Below are positions 45,614 to 54,633 of a stretch of 64,000 nt of DNA, in pieces. Each line of letters starts with the position of its first letter. The stretch's first letter is position 1. The notes under the pieces were generated by a model that did not search any database, was not told the DNA's origin, and saw nothing but the letters and a program-made list of their open reading frames with translations. The translations under genes and the position numbers were made by a program. The stretch is from SHZI01 sp964417725 (GTDB lineage: Bacteria; Pseudomonadota; Gammaproteobacteria; Steroidobacterales; GCA-2729495), in contig CAYQIV010000011.1 in the NCBI GenBank assembly GCA_964417725.1, positions 1-64,000 of the forward strand. The letters run 5' to 3'.

Positions 45614-46677
45614 GCGCCGCGATGCGCACCATCGTCGCCGACAAGATCGCGTCGATCACCCAGCACCTCAACCTCAAGCGCGAGCTGCGCGTCAGCATCG
45701 ACATCCCTTGCGAGGAAGGCGTCGTCGTGGCCGTCGAGGTGCTCAACAACAAGAGCACCTACAACCAGCTCGAGCTGACCAGCGGCCGCATGGCCGTCGT
45801 AAAACGCGGCGATGTCGTCGTCGGCGCGCTCGGCCAGCGCAAGGCGCTGTTCGGCTACTCGGGCCATGTCCCCGAGCGGCTCGCCGTGGGTGACACACTG
45901 CAGGTCCTCAACATGGGGGGCGTGATCGGCGTCTGCGACTCGATCAACGCCAGCTTCGGCCCGCCCTTCGATGGCCGCGTGCTCGGTGCCGTGCTCGATT
46001 TCCCCTACCTCGGTGAGCGCATCGGCGTGCCGGCGCGCATCGGCATGGAAAAGCTGGCGGCCGCGCCGGCCATCGACACCCATGGCGTGCCGGTGGTGGC
46101 CATCGCCGGCACCTGCATGAACTCCGGCAAGACCGCCGCAGCCTGCGCCATCGTCAGCCGCCTGCGTCACCACGGCCACACCGTCGACGCCTTCAAGGCC
46201 ACTGGCGTGTCGCTGCGCCGGGACATCCTCGCCATGGAAGATGCCGGCGCGCGCGCGACGATGATCTTCACCGACTTCGGCGTGGCCTGTACCACCGGTG
46301 ACAACGGCCCGGCGGTGACGCGCACGATGCTGACGCGACTCGCGGCGCGGCGCCCCGACTGCATCGTCTTCGAGTTGGGCGATGGCATCCTCGGTGCCTA
46401 TGGCGTGGAAGCGATCCTGCGCGACACGGCGATCCGCGATGCGCTGACCAGCGTCGTGCTGTGCGCCAACGACCCGGTCGCGGCGTGGGGCGGTGTCGAA
46501 CTGCTGCGCAACGATTTCGGCATCGAGCCGCACATCGTCACCGGTCCGGCGACCGACAACGACGTCGGCAAGGAGATCATCGCCCGGCGCATGGGCGTGA
46601 CGGCGATCAATGCCGTCACCGAGTCGATCCGCATCGGCGATGCCGTCACCGAGCGGCTCGGGCTGGCGCTGTCATGA
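45610..46677 (+). CDS. P-loop NTPase-fold protein in the arg operon, DUF1611-like
   Basis: Product of 355 aa, translationally coupled to argG (GTG overlapping TGA) and to argC (ATGA). Residues 1-155 form a beta-rich N-terminal domain. The C-terminal domain opens with Walker A GTCMNSGKT (167-175), then AFKATGVSLRRDI, and ends with a Rossmann-like region. The fold order resembles DUF1611 proteins, one of which (DgcN) is reported to N-acetylate D-glutamate. No arginine enzyme of this type is standard. It could supply the missing N-acylglutamate step, but this is conjecture; a chaperone or ligase role is equally open. ATG at 45622 is an alternative start. Confidence 0.6.
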   Translation: MSAAMRTIVADKIASITQHLNLKRELRVSIDIPCEEGVVVAVEVLNNKSTYNQLELTSGRMAVVKRGDVVVGALGQRKALFGYSGHVPERLAVGDTLQVLNMGGVIGVCDSINASFGPPFDGRVLGAVLDFPYLGERIGVPARIGMEKLAAAPAIDTHGVPVVAIAGTCMNSGKTAAACAIVSRLRHHGHTVDAFKATGVSLRRDILAMEDAGARATMIFTDFGVACTTGDNGPAVTRTMLTRLAARRPDCIVFELGDGILGAYGVEAILRDTAIRDALTSVVLCANDPVAAWGGVELLRNDFGIEPHIVTGPATDNDVGKEIIARRMGVTAINAVTESIRIGDAVTERLGLALS

Positions 46678-47732
46678 GCGCGCGCATTCCGGCGCTGATC
46701 GTCGGTGGCACCGGCTACGTGGCCGGTGAGCTGCTGCGCCTCACCGCCCAGCACCCGCATTTCGACTTCGCCGGCGTGGCCTCGGCCAGCCAGGCCGGGA
46801 CTGCCGTGGCTGCGGCCTTTCCGCACCTCGCCACCGTGCTCGGCGACCAGGTGTTCCTCGACCAGGCGCAACTCGTGGCGCGTTTCCCCGCCGGCCCGCT
46901 GGCACTGTTCAGTGCCGCCCCGCATGGCGTCAGCGCCGCGCTCATCGCCGGCCTCGTCGCCGATGCGGCAGCGCGTGGCACCGAACTCCACGTCGTCGAC
47001 GTGTCATCGGACTTCCGCTTTGCCGACCCCGCCGCCTTCGAAGCGGTCTATCGCCAGCCGCACGGTGCGCCGGCGCTGCTCGGACAGTTCAGCAGTGCGC
47101 TGCCCGAGCACCTGCCCGGCACGCCCACCGCCCATGTCGGCCACCCGGGCTGCTTCGCCACGTCGATGCTCCTCGGCATGGTGCCGCTGCTCGCCGGTGG
47201 TTACGTCGAACCGGCCTTCACGGCGGTCGGTGTCACCGGCAGCACCGGTGCCGGGCGCACACCGCTCGCCACCACGCACCACCCCGAGCGGCACTCGAAC
47301 CTCTTTGCCTACAACCCGCTGCGCCACCGCCACGGGCCGGAAGTGACGGCGTTGTGCGCCCGGCTCACGGGGACTGTGCCGGTGCTGCACTTCGTGCCGC
47401 ATTCGGGGCCCTTCGCGCGCGGCATCCACATGACGTTGCAAGCCAGCCTGGTGCGGCCCATGGGTGACGACGCCCTGCGTGAAGCGCTGGCCGCGTACTA
47501 CGCGGCGAGCCCCTTCGTGCGGGTCGTCGACGGCACGCCGCGCATCAAGGACGTTGCCGGCAGCAACCACGCGCACATCGGCGTGGCCACACAGGGCGGA
47601 CACCTCGCCGTGTTCGTCGTCATCGACAACCTGATCAAGGGCGCCGCGGGTGGCGCCGTACAGTGGATGAACCGTCTGTTCGGCCTGCCGGAGGATGCGG
47701 GGCTTGCCGCACCGGCGCCGGGCTGGATCTGA
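46674..47732 (+). CDS. argC: N-acyl-gamma-glutamyl-phosphate reductase
   Basis: NADPH-dependent reductase of the acylated arginine route, 352 aa. The nucleotide-binding N-terminus is ALIVGGTGYVAGELLRL, the catalytic Cys lies in GHPGCFATS, and a conserved region is HFVPHSGPFARGIHMT. It is coupled to the P-loop gene upstream. ArgC enzymes act on N-acetyl (and sometimes N-succinyl) substrates. Confidence 0.93.
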   Translation: MSARIPALIVGGTGYVAGELLRLTAQHPHFDFAGVASASQAGTAVAAAFPHLATVLGDQVFLDQAQLVARFPAGPLALFSAAPHGVSAALIAGLVADAAARGTELHVVDVSSDFRFADPAAFEAVYRQPHGAPALLGQFSSALPEHLPGTPTAHVGHPGCFATSMLLGMVPLLAGGYVEPAFTAVGVTGSTGAGRTPLATTHHPERHSNLFAYNPLRHRHGPEVTALCARLTGTVPVLHFVPHSGPFARGIHMTLQASLVRPMGDDALREALAAYYAASPFVRVVDGTPRIKDVAGSNHAHIGVATQGGHLAVFVVIDNLIKGAAGGAVQWMNRLFGLPEDAGLAAPAPGWI

Positions 47733-47743
47733 GGACTGCACGA

Positions 47744-48898
47744 ATGAGCAACCGCGCGCAGATCGCCGAGGCCCGGCACCTGCTTCAGGTCTACGGCCAG
47801 CTGCCGATCGCACCCACCACCGCCAGCGGCGTCTGGCTGCACGAAGGCGAGCGGCGCATCCTCGACCTCTACGGTGGCCATGCCGTCGCCGCGCTCGGTT
47901 ATGCCCACCCGGCAATGATCGAGGCGCTCGAGCGCCAGGCACGCAACATGTATTTCCAGAGCAATGCGGTGGCCCTCGAAGTGCGTGCCGAGGCAGCGGA
48001 TGCATTGGCGGCGATCGCGCCGGCCGGGCTCGACCGCGTGTTCTTCGTCAACAGCGGGGCCGAGGCCAACGAGAACGCGCTGAAGATCGCCTGTCGCCTC
48101 ACCGGTCGGCCGAAGGTCGTGGCACTGGAACACGGGTTCCATGGGCGCACGGCCGCAGCGGCTGCCGTCACCTGGGGTTCGCAGGGCTGGTACGGCTTCC
48201 CGCGCGCACCCTTCGACGTGTGCTTCGCACCGCGCGACGACGCCGAGGCCGCGGCGCGGTGCATCGACGGCGAGACGGCCGCGGTCATCATCGAACTGGT
48301 GCAGGGCCTGGCCGGCGCCCATGACCTCGACCCGGCGGTCGTCGCCGCCATCGCCGCAGCCTGCCGCCGCCACGGCGCGATGTTGATCATCGACGAGGTG
48401 CAGAGCGGCGTCGGGCGCTGCGGCGAGCCTTTTGCCGCGCAAGGCTATGGCGTGCTGCCCGACATGCTGACCACGGCCAAGGCGCTCGGTGGCGGCTTCC
48501 CGTGCAGTGCGCTGCTGCTCACTGCCGGCGTCGCCGCCCGGATCCGGCCCGGTGAACTGGGCACGACCTTCGGCGGCGGGCCGATGGCCTGCGCACTGGT
48601 CAGCACGGTGATCGACGTCATCCACCGCGACAGGCTGCTCGACAACGTCCGCACGTTGTCGGTGGTGATCCGCGAGCGCGCGTGCACGGGCCCGGTGACG
48701 GCCGTCCAGGGGCGCGGTTTCCTGCTCGGACTGCGCTGCCGGCGCGAGGCGAAGCAAGTGCAGGCCGAGCTGCTCGAACGCGACATCCTGGTGGGCACCA
48801 GCGCCGATCCGATGGTCATCCGGCTGCTGCCGCCGCTGACGCTCGAGCGGTCGCATGTCGATCTTTTCCTGAACACGCTGGCGGCGCTGCCCGCCTGA
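47744..48898 (+). CDS. argD: N-acylornithine aminotransferase
   Basis: Class III PLP aminotransferase, 384 aa, making N-acylornithine. Motifs FVNSGAEANENALKIA, IDEVQSGVGRCG and the PLP lysine in TTAKALGGGFP are present. The ATG at 47744 is 11 bases after argC. Confidence 0.93.
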   Translation: MSNRAQIAEARHLLQVYGQLPIAPTTASGVWLHEGERRILDLYGGHAVAALGYAHPAMIEALERQARNMYFQSNAVALEVRAEAADALAAIAPAGLDRVFFVNSGAEANENALKIACRLTGRPKVVALEHGFHGRTAAAAAVTWGSQGWYGFPRAPFDVCFAPRDDAEAAARCIDGETAAVIIELVQGLAGAHDLDPAVVAAIAAACRRHGAMLIIDEVQSGVGRCGEPFAAQGYGVLPDMLTTAKALGGGFPCSALLLTAGVAARIRPGELGTTFGGGPMACALVSTVIDVIHRDRLLDNVRTLSVVIRERACTGPVTAVQGRGFLLGLRCRREAKQVQAELLERDILVGTSADPMVIRLLPPLTLERSHVDLFLNTLAALPA

Positions 48899-48912
48899 CG
48901 AGGACCCTGCCG

Positions 48913-49923
48913 ATGAAAAATTTCTACGATCTTGCCGAATTGCCCATGGGCCAGGTGGAAGAGCTGCTGGCCCTGGCGCGGCGTTTGCAGACCCACCCCG
49001 AGCCACGCGCGCTGGAGGGCAAGGTGCTCTCGCTGCTGTTCCTCAGCCCGTCGCTGCGCACCCTGTCGTCATTCCAGGCGGCGATGGTGCGCCTTGGCGG
49101 CGGCGCCTTCGTGATCTCGCCCGACATGTCGATCCACGGCCTCGAGACGCGTGAGGGCATCGTCATGGACGGCCAGGCTGCCGAGCATATCCGCGAGGCG
49201 ATCCCGGTGATCTCGGCCTACGGTGACGCCATCGGCATCCGTGCTTTCGCCGAGCGTCGCGACCTTGCGGCCGACCTCGGCGACCACAACTACCATGCCA
49301 TGGCCGAACTCGTCTCGCGCCCGCTCATCAACATGGAATCGGCGGCTTATCACCCGTGTCAGAGCCTCGCCGACTGGAAAACCATGGACGAACTCGACGT
49401 GCCGCGCCGGGGCGGGAAGTTCGTCCTCACCTGGGCGTATCACCCGCGGGCGCTGCCGCTGGCGGTGCCGACCTCGACCGTACAGATGGCGGCGATGCGC
49501 GGCATGGACGTCACCGTGCTGCGGCCGGAAGGCTTCGAGCTGCCGGCGCCGGTCATGGACCGGGCGCGGCAGCTGGCCGAGGCCTCGGGGGGATCGCTGC
49601 GCGAGACCAGCGACCGCCGCGAGGCCCTCGAGGGCGCGCAGGTGATCTATGCCAAGGAATGGGCGGCAACGCGCGACTATGGCGACAAGCTTGCCGACCA
49701 GAAGCTGCGCAACGAGCTGGTCGACTGGTGCGTCGACGAACCGTGGTTTGCCACCGCCGCGCCGGAGTGCCGCTTCATGCACTGCCTGCCCGTGCGCCGC
49801 GGCGTGGTCGTCCAGGACCGTGTGCTCGACGGGCCGCGCAGCGTCGTCATCCACGGCGCCGAGAACCGCATGTGGGCGCAGATGGCCGTGCTCCACCGCC
49901 TGATGGGAGGTTCGCGCGCATGA
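48913..49923 (+). CDS. argF': N-acylornithine carbamoyltransferase (ArgF' type)
   Basis: Transcarbamylase of 336 aa belonging to the N-acetyl/N-succinyl-ornithine branch rather than OTCase, as shown by VMDGQAAEH, FVLTWAYHPRALPLAVPTS and FMHCLPVRRG. The carbamoyl-phosphate loop reads SLRTL (47-51) in place of the usual SxRTR. The specificity position, Glu92 in Xanthomonas acetylornithine and Pro90 in Bacteroides succinylornithine enzymes, is Ala90 here. The acyl group it prefers is therefore not predictable. It lies between argD and argB in one operon. Confidence 0.85.
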   Translation: MKNFYDLAELPMGQVEELLALARRLQTHPEPRALEGKVLSLLFLSPSLRTLSSFQAAMVRLGGGAFVISPDMSIHGLETREGIVMDGQAAEHIREAIPVISAYGDAIGIRAFAERRDLAADLGDHNYHAMAELVSRPLINMESAAYHPCQSLADWKTMDELDVPRRGGKFVLTWAYHPRALPLAVPTSTVQMAAMRGMDVTVLRPEGFELPAPVMDRARQLAEASGGSLRETSDRREALEGAQVIYAKEWAATRDYGDKLADQKLRNELVDWCVDEPWFATAAPECRFMHCLPVRRGVVVQDRVLDGPRSVVIHGAENRMWAQMAVLHRLMGGSRA

Positions 49924-50849
49924 AGAACATCCAGAACCGCGACGTCATCGTGGCGGCGCTCAAGCACGCCGCACCGTACATTCGCCTCTACAAGAAGCAG
50001 ACCTTCGTCATCAAGGCCGGCGGCGAGGTGTTCTCCTCGGAGGAAACCACCGACCTGTTGCTCGAACAGGTGGCGATCCTGCACCAGGTCGGCATTCGTG
50101 TCGTGCTGGTGCACGGCGGCGGTCCGCAGTCGACGGCGCTGGCCAAGGCGCTTGGCGTGGAGACGCGCATGGTCGGCGGCCGACGCGTCACCGATGAGAA
50201 AGCGCTGGAAATTGCCACCATGGTCCTCAACGGCCAGATCAACACGCGCATCCTCGCTGCCTGCCGTGACTACGACGTGCCGGCGGTCGGCATCAGCGGG
50301 GTCGACGCCGGCCTGATCCAGGCGCACCGGCGTCCGCCGATGCAGGTCGAGGGTCACGACGGCGGGCCGGTCGACCTCGGCTTTGTCGGTGATATCGACG
50401 TGGTCGACACCGACGTGCTGCGCACGCAGCTCGAGAATGGCCTGGTGCCTGTGGTCAGCCCGCTGTCGGCCGATGGCCAGGGCACGCTGCTCAACATCAA
50501 TGCCGACACGGTCGCGGCGGCGCTGGCCGCAGCGCTGGGCGCGGCCAAGCTGATCCTCGCCTCCGGTGCGCCGGGTATTCTCGAGGACCGCAACGACCCG
50601 GCCTCGCTGGTCTCCTACACCGATCTCGCCGGCCTCGAGCGGCTGCGCGCGCAGGGCTCGCTGGCCGACGGCATGCTGCCCAAGGCACGTGCCATCGAGT
50701 CCGCGCTGGCCGGCGGCGTGTCGCGCGTTCACGTCATTTCCTACAAGGTCCCGGACAGCCTGCTGCTCGAGATCTTCACCAACGAGGGCACGGGGACGAT
50801 GGTGGTGGCCAACGTCGATACCCTCACCGCCGAGGAACAGGGCCAGTGA
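49920..50849 (+). CDS. argB: N-acylglutamate kinase
   Basis: Amino-acid kinase of 309 aa that phosphorylates N-acylglutamate. It shows FVIKAGGE, VLVHGGGPQ, RMVGGRRVTDEKALEI, and NINADTVAAALAAALGAAKLI. Only the kinase domain is present: unlike some relatives there is no C-terminal acetyltransferase (NAGS) fusion. The ATG overlaps the argF' stop. Confidence 0.93.
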   Translation: MKNIQNRDVIVAALKHAAPYIRLYKKQTFVIKAGGEVFSSEETTDLLLEQVAILHQVGIRVVLVHGGGPQSTALAKALGVETRMVGGRRVTDEKALEIATMVLNGQINTRILAACRDYDVPAVGISGVDAGLIQAHRRPPMQVEGHDGGPVDLGFVGDIDVVDTDVLRTQLENGLVPVVSPLSADGQGTLLNINADTVAAALAAALGAAKLILASGAPGILEDRNDPASLVSYTDLAGLERLRAQGSLADGMLPKARAIESALAGGVSRVHVISYKVPDSLLLEIFTNEGTGTMVVANVDTLTAEEQGQ

Positions 50850-50885
50850 GCGATCGGCGGGTCTCCCGCCGTGCGAGGTGACACC

Positions 50886-52076
50886 ATGCAGAGACTGTGG
50901 GACAAGGGTGAACCGCTCGACGGGCGCATCCTGCGCTATACCGCAGGCGAGGACCACCGGCTCGACGGGCGCCTGGTGCCCTACGACGTGCGGGCCTCGA
51001 TCGCCCATGCGCGCATGCTGGCGCAGCAGAAGCTGCTCGGTGAAGAGGACCTGCGGGCGATCATCGGCGGGCTTGAAGCCCTGGCTGCCACGCATGCGGC
51101 GGGCGAGTGGCAGATCAGCCTGGAGGAAGAAGACTGCCATACCGCGCTCGAACGCCGCCTGACGGCGCTGACCGGTGAGGCCGGCCAGCGGGTGCACCTT
51201 GGCCGCTCCCGCAACGACCAGGTGCTGGCGGCGCTGCGCCTCTATCTCATCGACGCTGCGCTGGGCATTGCCACCGCCGTCACCGACCTCGCCACCGCGC
51301 TCGATGAACTGTCCGCACGAGAGGGCCAGACCGAGCTGCCCGGCTACACCCACATGCAACAGGCGATGCCGAGCTCCGTGCACCTGTGGGCGGCGGGCTT
51401 TGCGGCTGAACTTCGCGACGATGCCGAAGGCTTGCTTGCCGCCCGCCGCCGGATCGACAAGAACCCGCTCGGCAGCGCGGCGGGCTATGGCGTGCCGGGG
51501 CTGCCCATCGACCGCGAAGCGACGCGCCGGGCACTGCACTTCAGCAAGATCCACGAGCCGGTGACGGCGGTGCAGGTCTCGCGCGGCAAGGCCGAGGCGG
51601 GTCTGGTCTTCGAGCTGTCCCTGCTGGTGCAGGACCTCGGGCGCATCGCCGCCGACCTGCTGCTTTTCTACACGCAGGAGTTCGGCTTCATCGCCCTGCC
51701 GGACAGCATGACCACCGGCTCGTCGATCATGCCGCAGAAACGCAATCCCGACGTGCTCGAGCTGGTGCGCGGCGCCGGGCCGACCGTGCAGGCCGCGCTG
51801 TTCGAGATCCTCGCCCTGCCGGCCAAGCTCGGTTCCGGCTACCAGCGCGACCTGCAGCGCATGAAGGCGCCGCTGTTCCGCGCCATCGACCTCGCCGGTG
51901 ATTCCTGCCGCATCATGCAGCACGTCATCGCCGGCGTGCGCTTCGTGCCGGAGAAGATCCGCCTCGATGATTCGATCTATGCCGCCGGGCGCGCCAACCG
52001 CATCGTCCTCGACGAGGGCATCAGCTTTCGCGAGGCCTATCGCCGCGTCGCCGCGGAGCTGAAGCAGAAACCCTGA
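50886..52076 (+). CDS. argH: Argininosuccinate lyase
   Basis: Final step, releasing arginine and fumarate. The 396-aa product has LGRSRNDQVLAALRLYL, GYTHMQQAMPSS and the signature GSSIMPQKRNPDVLE. ATG at 50886 follows GAGGTG; an upstream ATG at 50871 adds five residues. No argA, argJ or argE is in the window, so the first acylation and the deacylation must be encoded elsewhere or by the P-loop gene. Confidence 0.93.
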   Translation: MQRLWDKGEPLDGRILRYTAGEDHRLDGRLVPYDVRASIAHARMLAQQKLLGEEDLRAIIGGLEALAATHAAGEWQISLEEEDCHTALERRLTALTGEAGQRVHLGRSRNDQVLAALRLYLIDAALGIATAVTDLATALDELSAREGQTELPGYTHMQQAMPSSVHLWAAGFAAELRDDAEGLLAARRRIDKNPLGSAAGYGVPGLPIDREATRRALHFSKIHEPVTAVQVSRGKAEAGLVFELSLLVQDLGRIAADLLLFYTQEFGFIALPDSMTTGSSIMPQKRNPDVLELVRGAGPTVQAALFEILALPAKLGSGYQRDLQRMKAPLFRAIDLAGDSCRIMQHVIAGVRFVPEKIRLDDSIYAAGRANRIVLDEGISFREAYRRVAAELKQKP

Positions 52077-52247
52077 TCCCGCCGCCGCCAGGGCCGGCGC
52101 GCGACCTGCGCGCTGGTTCCTTGACGGCAACCCGCCGCAGGAAAACACTGCCCGTGGAGCCATTTTTTCGGGGTGGCAGACGCGGGACAGTGCCCGGGTG
52201 GGGCCGGGTACCCGCCGCCGTGGCACTCCGGCACGAGGGGTACGATC

Positions 52248-52973
52248 ATGAAAACACAGCGGGTTTCATTGCGGCGGTTCCTGCAGGCCGGGTGTTGTGG
52301 CGGGCTGCTCGCGCTGTCCATCCTGTCACCGGCCGGTGCGCAGACGCGGCCGTCCATCGCCGCACTTCAGGCGCAGCTCGCGGCGCTGGAGGCACAGGTT
52401 GCCAACAGCACCGTGCCCGGCATGGCCGGCTACGTGACCATGGACGACAGCAACCCGGCGCGGCCGACGCTGCGCGTCACGGGCGCCAACCTCCAGGTGG
52501 TGAATCACCCGATACCGGGCGCCAACGTGCCGGGTGTCGGCAATGTGATCATCGGTCATGACCAGCCGCGCCTGTGGGGCGGGCCCGTCTGTTCGTTGCC
52601 GCAGTACCCCACCGAAACCGACTGCCTCAATGGTGGAGGCGCGTGGGCGCTGGAACACAAGAGCGGCGTCCACACCCTCGTCGTCGGTGAGGGCCACCGC
52701 TATGCCGGCGCCAATGGCCTGGTGACGGGGTACCGCAACGATCTCTTTGGCAACGCCGGTGCGGCGCTCGGGGGTGAGGAGAACGCTGCGCTGGGTACCG
52801 GCGCGGTGGTCAGTGGCGGCATCTACAACCGGGCGCCTGGCGAGTACGCCACGGTCACCGGGGGCTATGCCAACCAGGCGGCCGGGTATGCGTCGTCCGT
52901 GAGCGGTGGCCTCGGTCGCTGGGCCGCCAACCTCTACGACTGGGTCGCCGGCGCCCTGACGCAGGAACAGTAG
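52248..52973 (+). CDS. Secreted protein with YadA-like head repeats
   Basis: Product of 241 aa with a signal peptide (about residues 1-31), a short coiled stretch (IAALQAQLAALEAQVANS) and a C-terminal run of short glycine-rich repeats such as GNAGAALGGEENAALGTGAVVSG. These resemble the left-handed beta-roll heads of trimeric autotransporter adhesins. There is no membrane anchor domain. It may trimerise and be a secreted or surface-attached factor. Function unknown. Confidence 0.6.
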   Translation: MKTQRVSLRRFLQAGCCGGLLALSILSPAGAQTRPSIAALQAQLAALEAQVANSTVPGMAGYVTMDDSNPARPTLRVTGANLQVVNHPIPGANVPGVGNVIIGHDQPRLWGGPVCSLPQYPTETDCLNGGGAWALEHKSGVHTLVVGEGHRYAGANGLVTGYRNDLFGNAGAALGGEENAALGTGAVVSGGIYNRAPGEYATVTGGYANQAAGYASSVSGGLGRWAANLYDWVAGALTQEQ

Positions 52974-53011
52974 CTGCACAGTCTGGTCGACAGGCGAAGG
53001 CGGGGGCGGTG

Positions 53012-53914
53012 ATGGGCGTGGATGGGCACAGGCGGCTGGTCTGGCGGTGCGCGGTCGTGGCCGTGGTGCTCACCGCGGCTGCCGTCAGCGCCGGCGCGCA
53101 GGGCCACACCGATCGCGCGGCCTTCCTCGCCGCCCTGCCGGGCCCGCCGGAGACGTTCGGCTTCGACGCGCTGCCTTTCGGCATGACGATCGCAGCGGGC
53201 ACCACGACCGGCGGCATCGGCTTCGCCTACGACTTCGGTGGTGCGGCGCTCAAGGTGACCGGTCTCTATCCCGCAGTCTCCGCGCCGCATGCGCTCGGCT
53301 CGACCGATGCCGACATCCTCCAGGATGGCGACGACCTGGCGTTGTCCTTTGCCGCGACCCATGCCATCGGCCTGTCGATCATTACCCGCGAAGTGCTCGA
53401 GGATGACGACCTCGTGCTCACCGCCGGCGGCCAGCGCATCGGTGTGCGCGGCCCGGCTATCCAGCAGGTGCTGGCGGATGGATCAAACGTCTATTTCCTC
53501 GGCGTGGTCTCGCCGTCGCGGGCCTTTGACAGTGCGACGCTCACCACCACCGGTGGCGGGTACTTCTTCTACAACCTCGATGACATCGTGCGCGCGACGG
53601 CCGCCGACAGCGACGCCGACGGCATCGCCGACAGTGCCGACAACTGCATCCTGCATCCCAATGGACCGCTGGCGCCCGACGCTGGCGGATACAGCCAGCG
53701 CGACAGCGACGGCGACGGTTACGGCAACGCCTGCGATGCCGACTTCAACGATGATGGCATGGTCAATTTCGCCGACCTCGCTGTGTTCCGCACGGTGTTC
53801 GCCAGCGCCGATGCCGATGCGGACCTCAACGGCGACGGCATCGTCAACTTCGCCGATCTCGCGATGTTCTGCCAGCTCTTCGCCAAACCGCCGGGTCCCT
53901 CGATGAACCATTGA
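53012..53914 (+). CDS. Secreted protein with TSP3-like and dockerin-like calcium repeats
   Basis: Product of 300 aa with a signal peptide (to about residue 30), a beta-rich central domain and C-terminal acidic repeats. DSDADGIADSADNC and RDSDGDGYGNACDADF are thrombospondin-3-like. DFNDDGMVNFADLAVF and DLNGDGIVNFADLAMF are a duplicated dockerin-like pair. ATG at 53012; GTG at 53009 is one codon earlier. It follows the YadA-like gene by 38 bases. No cohesin partner is visible in the window. Confidence 0.6.
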   Translation: MGVDGHRRLVWRCAVVAVVLTAAAVSAGAQGHTDRAAFLAALPGPPETFGFDALPFGMTIAAGTTTGGIGFAYDFGGAALKVTGLYPAVSAPHALGSTDADILQDGDDLALSFAATHAIGLSIITREVLEDDDLVLTAGGQRIGVRGPAIQQVLADGSNVYFLGVVSPSRAFDSATLTTTGGGYFFYNLDDIVRATAADSDADGIADSADNCILHPNGPLAPDAGGYSQRDSDGDGYGNACDADFNDDGMVNFADLAVFRTVFASADADADLNGDGIVNFADLAMFCQLFAKPPGPSMNH

Positions 53915-53920
53915 TGGCCG

Positions 53921-54100
53921 ATGTTCATGGCGCCACGTTCGGCTGGCGACGGCATGCAGATTCGCGAAGCACGCCTGTCCGACCTGCCGGCGATCCGGGC
54001 GGTACATCTGGCCACTTTCGGCGACGAGGGCGTGGGCGTTGCGGCGCTGGCTGGCCGTGATGCCGCAGAGTCGATGAATAAGGTGTCGGCAGGAAGCTGA
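53921..54100 (+). pseudogene. Truncated GNAT acetyltransferase
   Basis: A 59-codon frame, whose start resembles GNAT proteins (MQIREARLSDLPAIRAVHLATFG from an internal ATG), stops after about 45 family-like residues. The acetyl-CoA-binding core is missing, so it looks like a remnant rather than a working enzyme. Confidence 0.5.
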
Positions 54101-54117
54101 TCGAAACAGGTCTGGCC

Positions 54118-54540
54118 CTACGACAACGGTTTCTGCCGCAGGGACTTGGTTTCGCTGCGCTGTTTTTTGCCTTCCAGTCGGCGCAGCTTGGCGCCTTTGC
54201 CGGGTCGGGTTGCGATCCGCTTGCGTCGCACGACGGTGGCGGCGTTGACCAGCTCGTTGAGCCGGTCGAGTGCGTCGTCGCGGTTCATTTCCTGCGTGCG
54301 GTGGCGTTGTGCCTTGAGCACGATGACACCGTCCCGGGTGATGCGCTGGTCGCGCAGCGTCAGCAGGCGCGCCTTGATCTCGGGTGGCAGCGAAGAAGCA
54401 CGGATGTCAAAGCGCAGATGAATGGCGCTGGCCACTTTGTTGACATGCTGGCCACCGGCGCCCTGTGCGCGAACCGCACTGAGTTCGACCTCCTCAAGCG
54501 GTACGGCGATGCGGGTGCGGGGTGCGGAGGGGTTGGGCAT
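54118..54540 (-). CDS. arfB: Ribosome rescue hydrolase ArfB
   Basis: Product of 140 aa with the GGQ catalytic loop (29-31, in AQGAGGQHVNK) and a basic C-terminal tail (RRKRIATRPGKGAKLRRLEGKK) that enters the mRNA channel of stalled ribosomes. It releases peptides from non-stop complexes without a stop codon. ATG at 54540 gives a normal length. Confidence 0.93.
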   Translation of the reverse strand: MPNPSAPRTRIAVPLEEVELSAVRAQGAGGQHVNKVASAIHLRFDIRASSLPPEIKARLLTLRDQRITRDGVIVLKAQRHRTQEMNRDDALDRLNELVNAATVVRRKRIATRPGKGAKLRRLEGKKQRSETKSLRQKPLS

Positions 54541-54633
54541 TGTCCGTCTCAGGCCGCATTCGAGCCCTGGTGATCTGATGACCCGTCCGCCGCCGCGTGG
54601 GCTTTGCTCAGCCGATGCCCCCCGGACATCGAC

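Noticed and set aside
49677..52226. Very long open frame on the minus strand across argB and argH
   Set aside because: It is the antisense shadow of well-recognised arg genes. High GC suppresses stop codons, and the product has no family similarity.
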